From Dendrocalamus latiflorus (lineage: Eukaryota > Streptophyta > Magnoliopsida > Poales > Poaceae): DNA of 64,000 nucleotides. The position numbers and the translations under genes are program-made. The notes under the pieces are model-generated. The model was given only the letters and a program-made list of their open reading frames with translations. It did not search any database and was not told the origin of the DNA. The DNA is taken from contig CM029617.1 of the NCBI GenBank assembly GCA_017311315.1, forward strand, positions 476,681-540,680. Reading direction: 5' to 3'. Below, one piece after another: positions 11,238 to 22,654 of the stretch (position 1 is the first letter of the stretch; the number at the start of each line of letters is the position of its first letter).

Positions 11238-12240
11238 TTATCCAACATAAAAAACCATTTTCACTGCTCTCTGGACGTAACCACTAGTCTGACAGCACTC
11301 CCTATGACAGTTGGACGTAACCACTAGACGGGCCGGGCCGACAATATAATTATTGGTCATTATTTTTTTTGTCTTTCCAAGTGTCCAATTGTCACTCGTT
11401 AGCCCGAGGGAGTAACATGCTTTGTCGACAAAGGTAGGTCATCAAGTCCTTGTGCTCCACGAAACAAAATACTGTCTGTCTATTTCTAGACTAGCCAAGT
11501 TTATAACTTTTTTAAAAAAATAAATAAGACGGCTTCTCTACGCTATTTTAAAGCGGCTTGTCGGGACAGACTTTTGAAGTGACTTATCGGTATTCGGTTC
11601 ATTCACACAAAACGCTCATATTATGACAAAAAATCATCAGATGCAGTCATAAACTATCAATCGCAGCTGAAAAAATGCACCTTAGATCGAGGGAGCGTAG
11701 GATTAACCGGACGACAAATAAGCATTTCATTTTTTTACTCTAATGTGGCATGGCCCCACATGCAGTCATCTTTTAGGTTAGAAGGTCTAATAAAGCTATT
11801 TTACTCTTACTCGACTGTCTAAACATCATGTCGTTCAGCGCTCTTCCCCGATTACCGCCGGTCTCTTCGTGTTCCCCTCCCGGGTACCACCTCCTCTGAC
11901 CGTGTACGCTGCAGTGCCCACCCCCACCTCCACATCTTCCACCACTCCCCTTGGTGCTCGCCCTCACCTCCTCCTGCCGCTCCACCCGTGCTTTCTCCAC
12001 GCACCCTCCCTCTCTGGGCTCCCCACTCCCTCTTCCGTCTTTCCACCTCCTTGACGGATGCGTATCCTCTGCCTTCAAAGTCACTGAGTTTGGGTCACTG
12101 ACGTGTGGACCCCATGGCTCGTGAGGCCCATGTATCAGTGACCTAAAGTCAGTGACTTTAAAGGCAGAGGATCTGAATCCCTCCTTGACTTCTCCATCGC
12201 CATCAACGCCGACTGCCCTCAACCCGCTGCATGGCCGTGA
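11238..12240 (+). repeat. Segmental duplication, copy B
   Basis: Direct copy of 9201-10573 with two main differences. A deletion joins the sequence matching about 9280 directly to that matching about 9800. A 125-bp MITE is inserted at 12056-12180. Otherwise the copies differ by scattered substitutions and small indels. Confidence 0.85.
12056..12180. mobile_element. 125-bp Mutator-type MITE
   Basis: Inverted ends begin GGATGCGTATCCTCTGCC on the left and, read in reverse complement, GGATTCAGATCCTCTGCC on the right, continuing into shared AAAGTCACTGA. The element is flanked by a perfect 9-bp direct repeat CTCCTTGAC (12047-12055 and 12181-12189). The matching site in duplicate copy A (around 10530-10542) has one CTCCTTGAC and no insertion, which confirms both boundaries. 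Confidence 0.93.
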
Positions 12241-12593
12241 TACGTGGCCATGTCAAGAGACAATGGTAACGTGCTTGGGGACATCGTGCCAATTAAACTG
12301 CAGAAGATTAGATGCTTGGCTACTTTAGACGTCGTACCACTTAAACTATAGTTAGATGCTGGCTGGCCTACTTTAGACGTGTCATGCATGTCATGGGCAC
12401 CCGACCGAACACGCTTCTGCTGCTTTTGGAGCCCGGCGGCCCGTGAGTCACGACAAAGGCAGTAGTCGGGGGGCAGAATGGTCCATTTGATTTGATCACC
12501 TCCTCCTCCGCCGCCGCCTCCTCCCCCGTTGCCATTGCCTGAGTGCCCCTCCTCTTCCCCGCCCGCCACCTTCGAGGATCCCCGCCTCGCCCC

Positions 12594-15500
12594 ATGAAGC
12601 ATCCCCCGCGCCGCGCCGCCTCCTGCGGCCTCCTCTCGGGGTTCGTCGCGCTCATCGTCTTCGCATCCCTCCAGATCCAGTACCAGCACCACAAGGTCCC
12701 CTCCCTCCCTCCCTCTCCCGGCCTGCCCGCCTTCTTTCCATTTTTAGCTTCCTTTTTTTAGCTCATGTCAGTGTGACCCCCCCCCCCCTCTTGCTTGAGA
12801 TGGTGCTCCGCTCCCTGATTTCATTGCCCTGCCGTGCCATCCATCAGGTGGATCTTGGGACCGGCGGCTTCGCCACGGAGACACACGGCAATCACCACCG
12901 CCTTCACTGGAGGAGGAAGACTGGCGCCGAGGGCTTGCCGCGCGGCATTGTCGAGTCCCACTCCGACATGTACCTCCGCCCGCTCTGGGACTCCGGTCCC
13001 AACACCAAGGTACTGCCAATACCTACCTACTCTCTCTCCATCTACTTAGCGCTAGCGCCTGCTTGTGAACTTCGCACCTATTATGATTCGCTGGTTAAGC
13101 TACACGAAATCATCCTGAATGAAGTTGTTTTTCTATTGGTACTAATCACTGTGCCACTTGCAGCTTGGTACCAAACCGGTTAAGCTCGGCTCAGGTCCTC
13201 TGCTTACAGCTTTAATTCTGTGCTGTTCCCACTATTTCAGTTGTCTTGTTTTTGTTTCCGGAAACTTGCTGGTTGCTTTCCTACAGATGTACGTAGTAGC
13301 GTCCTAACAGCACAAATTATGCATTTCTAGGATCCACCGTTCCAGTTGCAAGTTCCTTGGTTGCAGTAGGCCGCTCTGTTGCTAATGTATACTCCTCCTT
13401 CATACCTGCAGAATAAGAATGATAACCATAATGCTCTCTTGGCAATGGCAGTTGGCATTTCACAAATGCAAAATGTGGACACTATGACTCGTAAGGTCTG
13501 TGTTTATCTCAAGTTTTTTCCTTCCCTTTAACGTTTACTATTTGTCTTGTTTTGGAAGGAAAGTTTTTTCTATTCTAATATGATCTTCACCATTTACTTT
13601 GTTAGTTTTTGAATGAAAACTACACAGTCATGCTATTCCATTACGATGGAAATGTAGATGGATGGCGTAATCTTGAGTGGAGTGATAAGGTCATACACAT
13701 ACTTGCTCACAACCAAACTAAATGGTAAATCCCAGATAGTTTGCTGAGTGCCCACCCTGTTTCACTATGTACAAGGTGCCATCCTTTACCTCATTACATT
13801 TTGCCACTCTTAAAATGAGCATATGTCCCTGCTGCAGGTGGTTTGCTAAGCGTTTTCTGCATCCTAACGTTGTGGCTATCTACAATTTCATCTTTTTATG
13901 GGATGAGGACCTTGGAGTGGAGAACTTTGATCCGAGAAGGTATGATTCAGATCTCGTAGTCCTTTTCCTCAAGTTGGATATGCTATTCGGTGCTCAGCAT
14001 GGAATCAAAACTTACCGTGTTGTCATCCAAGTGCTGGATATTAGCACCTCTTTAATTGTAATACTCCAGACTGGTCGTGTTAATTTGATTTCTCATACTC
14101 TTTTATGTTATGCCCTGAGTAATTATCAAACAGCCATGGGACATTGGATGAACTGAAATTTCTCTTTTTTCTTTACAGTTTCTTCCGCATTATTTGGTTA
14201 TAGACACATCATGAACCTCTTAATGAGATATTTCCTTTGATTCCTCGAGCAGCATTCATGCTGTCATGCAAATGCTTTTTAACCTATTTCTCACTGTCAT
14301 GATTTCATCTCGTTATCTTACTGATAATACTAGTTGAGGGATTATAGACACATCTTGAAACTCCTGATGAGATAAAATCCTGAGCAGCATTCATTCTAAT
14401 CGCTAAAATATCTTTTGACCTTTCTCTTGCATTCATGTTCTCATCTCAGTATCTTATCTATGTTACTAATAAACTAAGCTAGACTGGTCCTTTCTCTTAC
14501 TGGAAATAGATCAAAAATGACCAGTCAAAATGTTGAGGGCTTACAAACATAATCGAGCATTTATTCGGATGGAAATGGATTCATCTGTTTAAGCCTCTTG
14601 GTGTGAGTGGTTGGTGGGATTTGATATTGGCAATAATTTTTTGAGTAGAATGATATGAACATGCTTTGGTCATCAATGCTTCTGAGAATGTATCTATGGT
14701 ATGTCACATTTTCTGTTGAAAGATGCTGTTTCATTTTCATGTTGCTCTTCGTAGGTATCTTGATATAATGGTTTCTGAAGGCTTAGAAATTACACAACCT
14801 GCTTTGGACCCTGATCTATCAACTGATATTCACCACCGGATCACAATCCGCAACAAGATGACAAAACTGCATAGGTGCTTGTGATTTTCACATCTCAAAA
14901 TATGAAATTCATTTTTTTTTCTAACCAATGCTTTCCTATGCAGTAAGTCACCTTTTTAATGTTTCTGTAGGAGAATATACGACAATCGTCCAAGTATGAA
15001 TTGTTCTGATGAAAGTAAAGGACCTCCGTGCACAGGGTAAAGATTTTAAGCTTTAGCCTTATGCAGTTATTTGGGAGCTTTTCTAAATCATATTTTGCCA
15101 TTGCTGGTTTGTTCGTAGGACTCTTGTTTATCTGGTTCGCGGTTGCACCTTCTTTTAAGTTCCAATACACTTTATTTCGTGATTCTAAATTGAATAACCT
15201 TGAGGTCATATGTTCATTGAGTTCTATTTTTGTTTCTGAAAAGTGCCGTTTTGTTGGGTGGTATCTTCTGACCCTTGTGATCCATCAAACAAAATTGTAT
15301 CATGCAACTGATTGATTCTTGAGCAAATTCTTCTGATCCCATTCTAGCAAACCCTCTCGATTGTTTGAAAATATTGTAATTTGCATTCTTGGATAGGTGG
15401 GTTGAGGGCATGGCACCAGTTTTTTCTCGTGCTGCCTGGAGATGTGTATGGCATCTAATTCAGGTGCAAAATCTGATCCTCTAATCTGTTCATCAGTTTA

Positions 15501-17088
15501 TCCTCATCTGATTATATTGAGTATGACTGAAAGGTCATAACCATAATAGCAAATTTATTTTTAATAACTTGAGCTTGCAGAATGACCTGATTCATGGATG
15601 GGGCCTTGACATGAAGCTTGGCTATTGTGCTCAGGTACTCAAGATACACATCCCATAGCAGTATAGCACTGTGCGAGCTTCACAGTCTATTTCACTTCCT
15701 TCTTGATATTTTTCTAGGATGTCTTGTTACATATGCTATTCGCTAACATGACAAAATCACTGAGAATCAGATTTTTTTTACATAAATTTGTGTTATTTGT
15801 TCCCTTATTTTATTTGCCAGACCTTTTGCATTTGAATTTTTGTGTTCACAACCCATTGATAAGTTTGTAGCATGTTCTTTATGTGCTAGGAAGTAGGAAG
15901 GATACTTTGCTTGCTCTTAGTGTTTGGCACCTGTGGACTGTTACAGCCCAAAATCCAGACGGTTTAACTGAACATCTCCTAACATAGTGATTAAATTAAT
16001 GGGCTCGTTATATGGCTAGGATCTGATTGGATCTTTCAAGTTGTTTAGATTGTTCCCCCATACATTGGTTTCATCTACAATTGTTTGTAATAACAAATTT
16101 TCACCCATAGATGGAGTCCTCAGATGGCCACAGCCTCCCCCATTAAATTGACTGTTCCCTTCTGATGATTAGTTGGTTCCTTCAGTTCTAGGCTTCTGGC
16201 TGATAACCCCAGTAGTTTCTGTCCTGTTCTCTTCTTTTATTCTTTATCATGTTGCTTTTTTTGTCACTTTTCCACTCGATTATTTCTGATGTTCCAACTG
16301 TCATGTCCTCTGTCAATCAAGATGAATGTTTTATTAGGCATGAGTTGGTTGGGAATAAAAGTAACCAGAAGTACTGATTCATGTAGTGCCATGGGATTTC
16401 AGGGTGATCGAGCTGAGAAGGTCGGTGTAATTGACAGTGAATATGTTGTCCATCAAGGGATACCGTCATTAGGAGGACCATCACTTAGCAGCAAGGTCTG
16501 TCTCTCATCATAATTTACGGAAGAAAAGATGTGCCTATGCCGTATATCTGTGTACTTTACTGACTCTTGCTGTCTTCCGAACTGTTTGGTGATATTCCGA
16601 TCTAAGATATCTCGTCTTTTGGAATTCACCTCTTAAGACCACAAAAATGCTAAAATGCACCCAACAGTACATACAAATATTTTAAGTTTTGGTGCTGGAG
16701 GAGCATCCATTCAGATATCCCGCTTTATTTTCATTTCTATGTCATAAAAAGATTACCGTAGATTTTTTTTGTTATGATTTCCCATCAATTCTTGTTCCTT
16801 TAACCTTGTTTGGTCATGCCTGATTGCCTGGCTGCTGGCATATTCCACTACTGACTTCCCTTTCTTGCTACAGACACCTCGAAGATCTTTGGATTTACGG
16901 ACCCACGTGAGTATAATCTATGGTCTTCTTGCTAGAAATTGTTCCTCGTATATTTTTTAATTTCAATTACATTACTCTTATTTTAATAGATTAGAAGACA
17001 ATCGTCAGCTGAGCTGGAAAAGTTCAAAGAACGGTGGAACAGAGCTGTAAGGGAAGATGAAGAGTGGACAGATCCTTTTGAAGCTTGA
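12594..17088 (+). CDS. DUF707 family protein, 12 exons, with a frameshift
   Basis: Exons are 12594-12695, 12848-13009, 13412-13495, 13606-13724, 13838-13939, 14755-14874, 14971-15036, 15397-15464, 15581-15634, 16403-16495, 16874-16906 and 16990-17088, all GT-AG. The family (DUF707, named in databases as lysine-ketoglutarate reductase trans-splicing related) has no firmly known activity. A hydrophobic segment at about residues 11-28 suggests a type II membrane anchor. Family motifs visible are LLAMAVG, VMLFHYDGNVDGW, HNQTKWWFAKRFLHP, FLWDEDLGVENF, GPPCTGWVEGMAPVFSR, HGWGLDMKLGYCAQGDR and VVHQGIPSLGG. The model would give 366 residues, but exon 8 holds a run of seven T (15420-15426) where frame needs six. 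As printed, the frame shifts at about residue 260 and stops in exon 9. An extra 15-nt exon at 13164-13178 is possible. Confidence 0.88.
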
Positions 17089-18379
17089 TTACTTCGAAAG
17101 AAGAATCCGACACAAAAGATACAAGGCCCACGTCATACAAATGAACCTGGCCACATTCATTGCAGTAATTGGACCCTGAGATCATGTCACATGACAACAC
17201 ATGGGCCTCATAGCAAACAGTTATAGACATTTTTCTGACTTACACGCACCATTCTGTCCTCAAGAGCTAAAAGAACAACTGGAAATGGCGTCATCAATAC
17301 AAGGAGCAACTGAGCAAGAACCCAAACTAACCAGGGACTTAACACACTGTCTTGTAATTTTTAAGTCAATTCTCCATTTCACTAAGTTGTATAGTGACAT
17401 GATATATGTGTTTGTGCAGTTATTTTAATCGTAAGTATTAAAGAGCAAAAAAAATGTCTCCTGTTCTTCTACCATGTAACAACAAACCATGCATAGTTAA
17501 ATCTCATAACTCAGAAGTAAGGCTGAGCAATGTTTTGGCGGCGCAATGTAAAATGAAATGGTTGAATGTTAGACCCTCAAGGATCTGCAGGAGAAGTTTA
17601 TTGATAATAGTACCCGATATCAGGGTGTCCCTTTCTGTATTGACACTGGCAAGAATGTTACACAACATTGTGTTGCTGCATGAAGATTATTGCTCTTCTA
17701 TGGTTGGTACATGAACAATCTTTTGGGTGTTATTGTAATTAGCGAGGTGATTGCGCTGCATGAATACTTAGAACTAACCATTTCCCTTCTTTCTGAATTA
17801 AACAGTGTAGCATGAGAAGACTGATTCTTGGAGCGATGGCAGCACAGGCCAGTAGTCATCTGTTTCTTCAGATGCTGCATCAGATGACTCTGTGGATGCA
17901 GATCCACAGAGCACCTGGAGCACCTAGATTCCCATTGCATCATTGTACTTTGCCTTACGGAATAGCATCCCACTTGCAGGCAAGGTAACACGCCCTGAAT
18001 TAGAGCAACACAGTTTTTATTGGTAAATTTTGTTGGTTCCGGAGATAACTCTTATTTGCTTTAGCTTCAGAGTTTCGCTATACTTTTCCCGGCAAAATTT
18101 CTCAAGAATGCTGAAGTTTCATCTCCAATCTGAATATCTATTGCATGGCACTTGTATAATCTTCATTTATTTGCAAATCTGCTTGACTAATAGGATAGGA
18201 GAATTCATGGAACGTAAACGATTACATAAACACGTTTACATTGAGACAGAAGAATCAAGTAACATCTGTTGTTACTACTATCATAGCTCTCAACTCAGCC
18301 TCTGTACTCAAACGGGAAATCACAGTCTGCTTCTTTGTTTTCCAGGCAATCAAGGAGGAGTCAAGAAAAATATAGTAAG
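17089..18379. other. DUF707 3' UTR and intergenic DNA
   Basis: The first 300-400 bases are the likely 3' UTR. A short palindrome CTCTGTGGATGCAGATCCACAGAG occurs near 17888-17912. No further gene is recognised before the Copia remains. Confidence 0.4.
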
Positions 18380-20531
18380 TAGAAAGAGAACGATGATTAG
18401 AAGGATCACTAAGAAGATATACCAAACTCCAAACAAGATGGTGATATCGAGTAGAATCATCAAGAAGATCATTATCAGTAGCGCGAAATTAAAGAGAAAG
18501 CTCTATGCGAGTATCAACAGTGTGAGTATCAGTCAAACCAGACCGATCAAGTAGATTCTGAACATACTTCTGCTGGGAAAGGTAATAGCCTTCAGGCGTG
18601 GAAAAGCCTCAATCCCAAGGAAGTACATAAATAAACCAAGATCAGTTATCAGAATCTGCTCACTGAGATGCTTCTTCACATATGTGATGAATGAGAAATC
18701 GTCACCGGTGATGAGCATATCATCTATATATAGAAGAAACAATGTCCTACCTCGAGATGAGACAAACAAAAAGAGTAGGATCGTGGTCACTGACAGTGAA
18801 ACCGACAGCAGTAATAATTGAGGTAAAACGCGCAAACCAGGCGCGAGAAGCCTGTTTGGTTTAAAGCCATAAAAAGGACGACGAAGACGATAGACGTGTC
18901 TATCTAAAACAAAATATCTTGGTGGTGGCTGCATGTAAATCTTCTCGTGCAAGACACCATTAAGGAAGACATTCTTAACATCTAACTAAGAGATAGACCA
19001 CCGACGAACAAAAACAACCGCAACAAGAGTGCGAACAGTGAATATATGGGCAATATGGGCAAACGTCTTATCGTAATCATGATTGTACTTCTGTTAGAAG
19101 CCACGAGCCACAAGACGAGTCTTGTAGTGCTCAATAGTACCATCAGATGTTGTCTTAATCTTGTACACCTACTTGTACGTGATAGGAAGAGCATGCACAG
19201 GAGCCGGTATAATATCCTGTCTCCGTACATCGAAGAGTATCAATTTCATCTGCCATAGCGAGCTGCAGGAGGTACTTGTAGGAGACGTTTGAGCTAGACT
19301 AGCAAAACCTAATGATCTGTGAGAGCTGAAGTAGAGCCTGACAGGCTGCTAAACAGAGTCACCTCGCTGAGAATTTGACGAGCTAGTCTGTCCTGTGAAG
19401 GAAGGGCCTCCCGCCTCCCTGCCCTCTTGGATCGTCCATCCGCATGTGCTTTGTTCCGCTTTTTTCGCACCGCACAACTTTGGTGGTCGTACCCGAAGTT
19501 CTTTGCAGTAGTTACACTGAAGTCCAGTTGGTGCAAAAACAGGAGTAAAAATAGGCGCCTAGGAAGGGACCGTAGTCGGAGCAGAAAACGTCGGTGTAGT
19601 CGAAGAAGGAGCAGGAAGCATAGTCGTAATGGACTGTGTTGCTAACCCGAGACGAAACTCCTCAACCTGAAGCGTCGAAAGGGGCTTGGTGATAGTCGGT
19701 CGTGGCGAGTGGCTCAGCAGTTGAGCCCTGATAGGCTCAAACTCTGCGCGAAGATGGCAGATGAAATCATAAAGGTGAAGGCGATCATAATCCGCCTTCT
19801 GCACTTTATGACACTTCTGATAAAGTGGAGAGGCCAGCTCGTCCAGATGGCGCCAGAGACTGGCCAGGGCTCGGAAGAAGTCGTCGATGGAAGCGTCTTC
19901 AACTCACGCTGAAGCGAAAAAACTTAGCATCACTGCTCTGCTGGTATGGCTCACGTAAATACTCCCAGATCTATCGAGTAGACCGTAGACCAGCAATGTC
20001 TGACTGGATAGAGTTATTGACGTTGACACTAGGATGGTGTGAACATGGGCCTCATCAGCACACCAACGCTCAAAAGTGTCGATGGCATATTGAAAAGCCC
20101 CATCAGTAGTGTCAGCAGTAGCAGTCTCTGCCTTCTTTTTAGCAGTCTCATCTTCTGCAGGAGGTGCAGAAGTAGACTGTCTAGGAGAAGGCTAAACCGG
20201 TGGTGGTGAAGAAGGTTGTATACCAGTGACATGTCCCCAGAGGCAGAGAGCATCAAGCGTAATCTCCATGAGTGAAGACCATAACCTCTAGTTTGTCCCA
20301 TGGAGTTTTGTTTTGAGAATGAGATCGCCGCTGATGGAACGGAAGCCATTGGTAGGCAGCATTGGATGGCGCGGTGACCAAGGCAATGTAGTCTAACCGG
20401 TGGCGTTGGACGAGCAACGTTCAGTTTTTTCTCTTTTTTTCTTCTTTTTTCGAATATAACTCATAGATCAATCAGATCTGAATTCAAACCCGGTCGATCG
20501 GGTCGTTGAGCACCAGACAGGCGGTTGACAG

Positions 20532-21015
20532 TAGAGATGGCAACGGGTACCCGAAACCCGAGTACCCGATGGGTTTTACCCGATAAGGAGGCGGGTATGG
20601 AAAGATAGCTTCACCCGCGGGTATGCTAATGGGCAAAAATCTCTACCCATCGGGTATGCGGGTGCGGGTGCGGGTGCGGGTGTATACTACCCGTACCCGC
20701 ATACCCGCGGGTAAAATATACCCGGCCGGGTGTATATTAGATATAGCAACAGGTACATATACATGTGGCCCGTATATATATATTCGAAACGAAGCCGATG
20801 GAAATACCCGCACTCGTATATACCTGTGCCCCGTATATACCCTTATCAATTCGGGTATGGGTTACCGTCGGATATAAATACCCGCGCGGGTGCGGGTATG
20901 GGTAAGTTTCTATACCCGTGTGCGGGTACGGGTATTGTAGCGGGTGCGGGTGCGGGTATCGGGTACGGGTATGGTTTGGCTATACCCGACGGGTATTTAC
21001 CCGTTGCCATCTCTA
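20532..21015. mobile_element. hAT-type MITE rich in GGGTA/CGGGT, 484 bp
   Basis: Ends are inverted repeats: TAGAGATGGCAACGGGTA on the left and its complement TACCCGTTGCCATCTCTA on the right (with a short gap). The element is flanked by a perfect 8-bp direct repeat GTTGACAG (20524-20531 and 21016-21023), the length made by hAT transposases. The interior is filled with CGGGTA/TACCCG and GCGGGT repeats. It lies inside the leader of the Copia remnant and is therefore the younger insertion. Open frames across it are repeat artefacts. Confidence 0.93.
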
Positions 21016-21374
21016 GTTGACAGTCTCTAGGCGACGGGCGTCGAGCGCTGATCGGGTGGGCGGCGGGCTCCGAGTGTTGTGCGGTGGGCAGCGGGCACCG
21101 GACGGGCAGGCGGTGGTCTTCGAGTGGTGGGCTCCAAGTGCCGAGCAGCAGGCAGCGGGCACGCGGCGGACTCCGTGCAGCGGAAGCTCTTGTTGGTGCA
21201 CTTTGACAGGCGGGGATTGGGTGTCAAACGGCGGAGATCCAGGCGGCAAACGTCGGTCGAGAGTGACCATGGGCGGCGGCAGGCGGTTGGCTGTGAGCGC
21301 GGTGGTGAGCCAAAGGGCAGTGGTGGCCTAGAGGACGGCGGCGGAGGTGCGAAAAATCTAAGGTTAGTGCTTTA

Positions 21375-21386
21375 GCTCTGATACCA
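21375..21386 (-). other. Copia primer-binding site (initiator tRNA-Met type)
   Basis: On the minus strand this reads TGGTATCAGAGC, the standard plant Copia primer-binding site complementary to the 3' end or interior of initiator tRNA-Met. It marks the 5' LTR boundary just to its right (LTR DNA from about 21391). A TATA-like tract at 21430-21440 is consistent with an LTR promoter. Confidence 0.8.
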
Positions 21387-21390
21387 TCTT

Positions 21391-22654
21391 ATGATTATTG
21401 TATGTATATTTATAAAATTCGAAGGACAATATATATAAAGAGCACAAAGAGATATACAGAGGAATATACTATACACAAATAAGGAAACCGGCAATACTGT
21501 TGTCGCAATACTGTTGAAGAAACGACGGATGCAGTGCACTGAAATTATTGGACAGAGCTAGTAGTTGACCTCGCAAGAAAGCAGGCTGCATGCATCGCGT
21601 GAAAGTGTTTCCTGGAGCGAGCTAAGCGTAAAAAAAGGGGCCACGAGCATGTCATGCGTGATACATAACAGTACGCTGAATGAAAAGTATATTTGCCTGG
21701 AAGCATCCTAATTCCTAAGCGTGTTGTGTTGGCCAGCAGCAAGCAAGCAAGCAAGCAGACTAGTAGGCAGCCTTTGCTTGACCAGCAAACAAATACAGAG
21801 AGAACCAACGACGACTCAAGCAAGGTGCTAGTAGTAGAAGGAACTGGTCCGCGTGGTGGTGGAACAACCATGAGAAACGCAAGTGCTGAAGCAGTTGTTC
21901 TCCACGGAAGTTTCTATTTGCCAAAACATCCACGCATGCCAAGAAAAGAACAGGACAGATTTGATCTTGCTGAATGGAATGGATCCAATTCAATGCAACA
22001 ATCTGCTCTAGTTTTCTCTCTCTCTCTCTCTCTCTCTTCGATTACGAGCAAGGCGCGCGCACATTCTGGCTGACTGGAATGAAAGTCCATATAACAATCA
22101 ATCTTCCAACGTATGTCCGGTATGCTGAATTATAAAATCGGATATTTGACTCTTTGAACTTTAAAATCTAGTTTAAATAACTCACTGAGCCGATTTTAGA
22201 TGGTGATAGTGTTTGCGTGGCGTGATAAGTGAACGATTCTTACCATGATAACATGTTGGTCAAATTTAGTTAAATAATAGGTGGATCCTACAGGACTTTC
22301 TCTCTCCAGTAGGAACAGAGAGAGGAAACTACAAGGACAGTGGCTATAATAAAAGCTCAGTGGGAGAAAAGCCCTTCTTAGCCTCATATGTCATTGACAT
22401 AATTTAGGGTAGTAAAATCGTTTGATCATCATGTAAGTAATTTTACTGTATAAAATTAAGTTCAGTAAAATGGTTAGGGAGGCTGGGGTGGAGAGTGCCA
22501 TATTCGGATGAAAAACCCTCCGGAATCAGGCCAGGCCTTTCTAAGCAACGAATCGAATCATCACATCTGTAGTCGGGCGGGCTACCTCTTCCTTGCGTCT
22601 CGTCTCCTCTCCTCTCCTCTCGGTCTGCTGCTGCTGAGCTGGTCGTCGTCATCC
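21391..22654. other. Copia LTR remnant, then promoter region of the SMP-domain gene
   Basis: The first 100-200 bases are probably the Copia 5' LTR. Then come (AAGC)n near 21738-21757 and a CT microsatellite at about 22014-22036. An AT-rich part follows, and from about 22560 the GC/CT-rich 5' UTR of the downstream gene. No other gene is seen. Confidence 0.45.

Larger units (their letters stand above)
18380..21390 (-). pseudogene. Gutted Copia retrotransposon
   Basis: Read on the minus strand, the order is a primer-binding site (21375-21386), a leader with a nested MITE, a gag-like region (20349-20029, then 19804-19559 with LYDFICHLRAEFEPIRAQLL, a UBN2/gag signature), and a reverse transcriptase remnant (19258-18533) with IYMQPPPRYF, LLYIDDMLITGDD and YFLGIEA. 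Protease and most of integrase are absent between gag and RT, so the element has an internal deletion as well as frameshifts and stops. The active-site box reads YIDD rather than the commoner YVDD. LTR limits were not resolved. Confidence 0.8.

Noticed and set aside
20623..21020. Overlapping open frames with Gly/Tyr/Thr-rich translations
   Set aside because: They are readings of the CGGGTA repeats inside a bounded hAT MITE.
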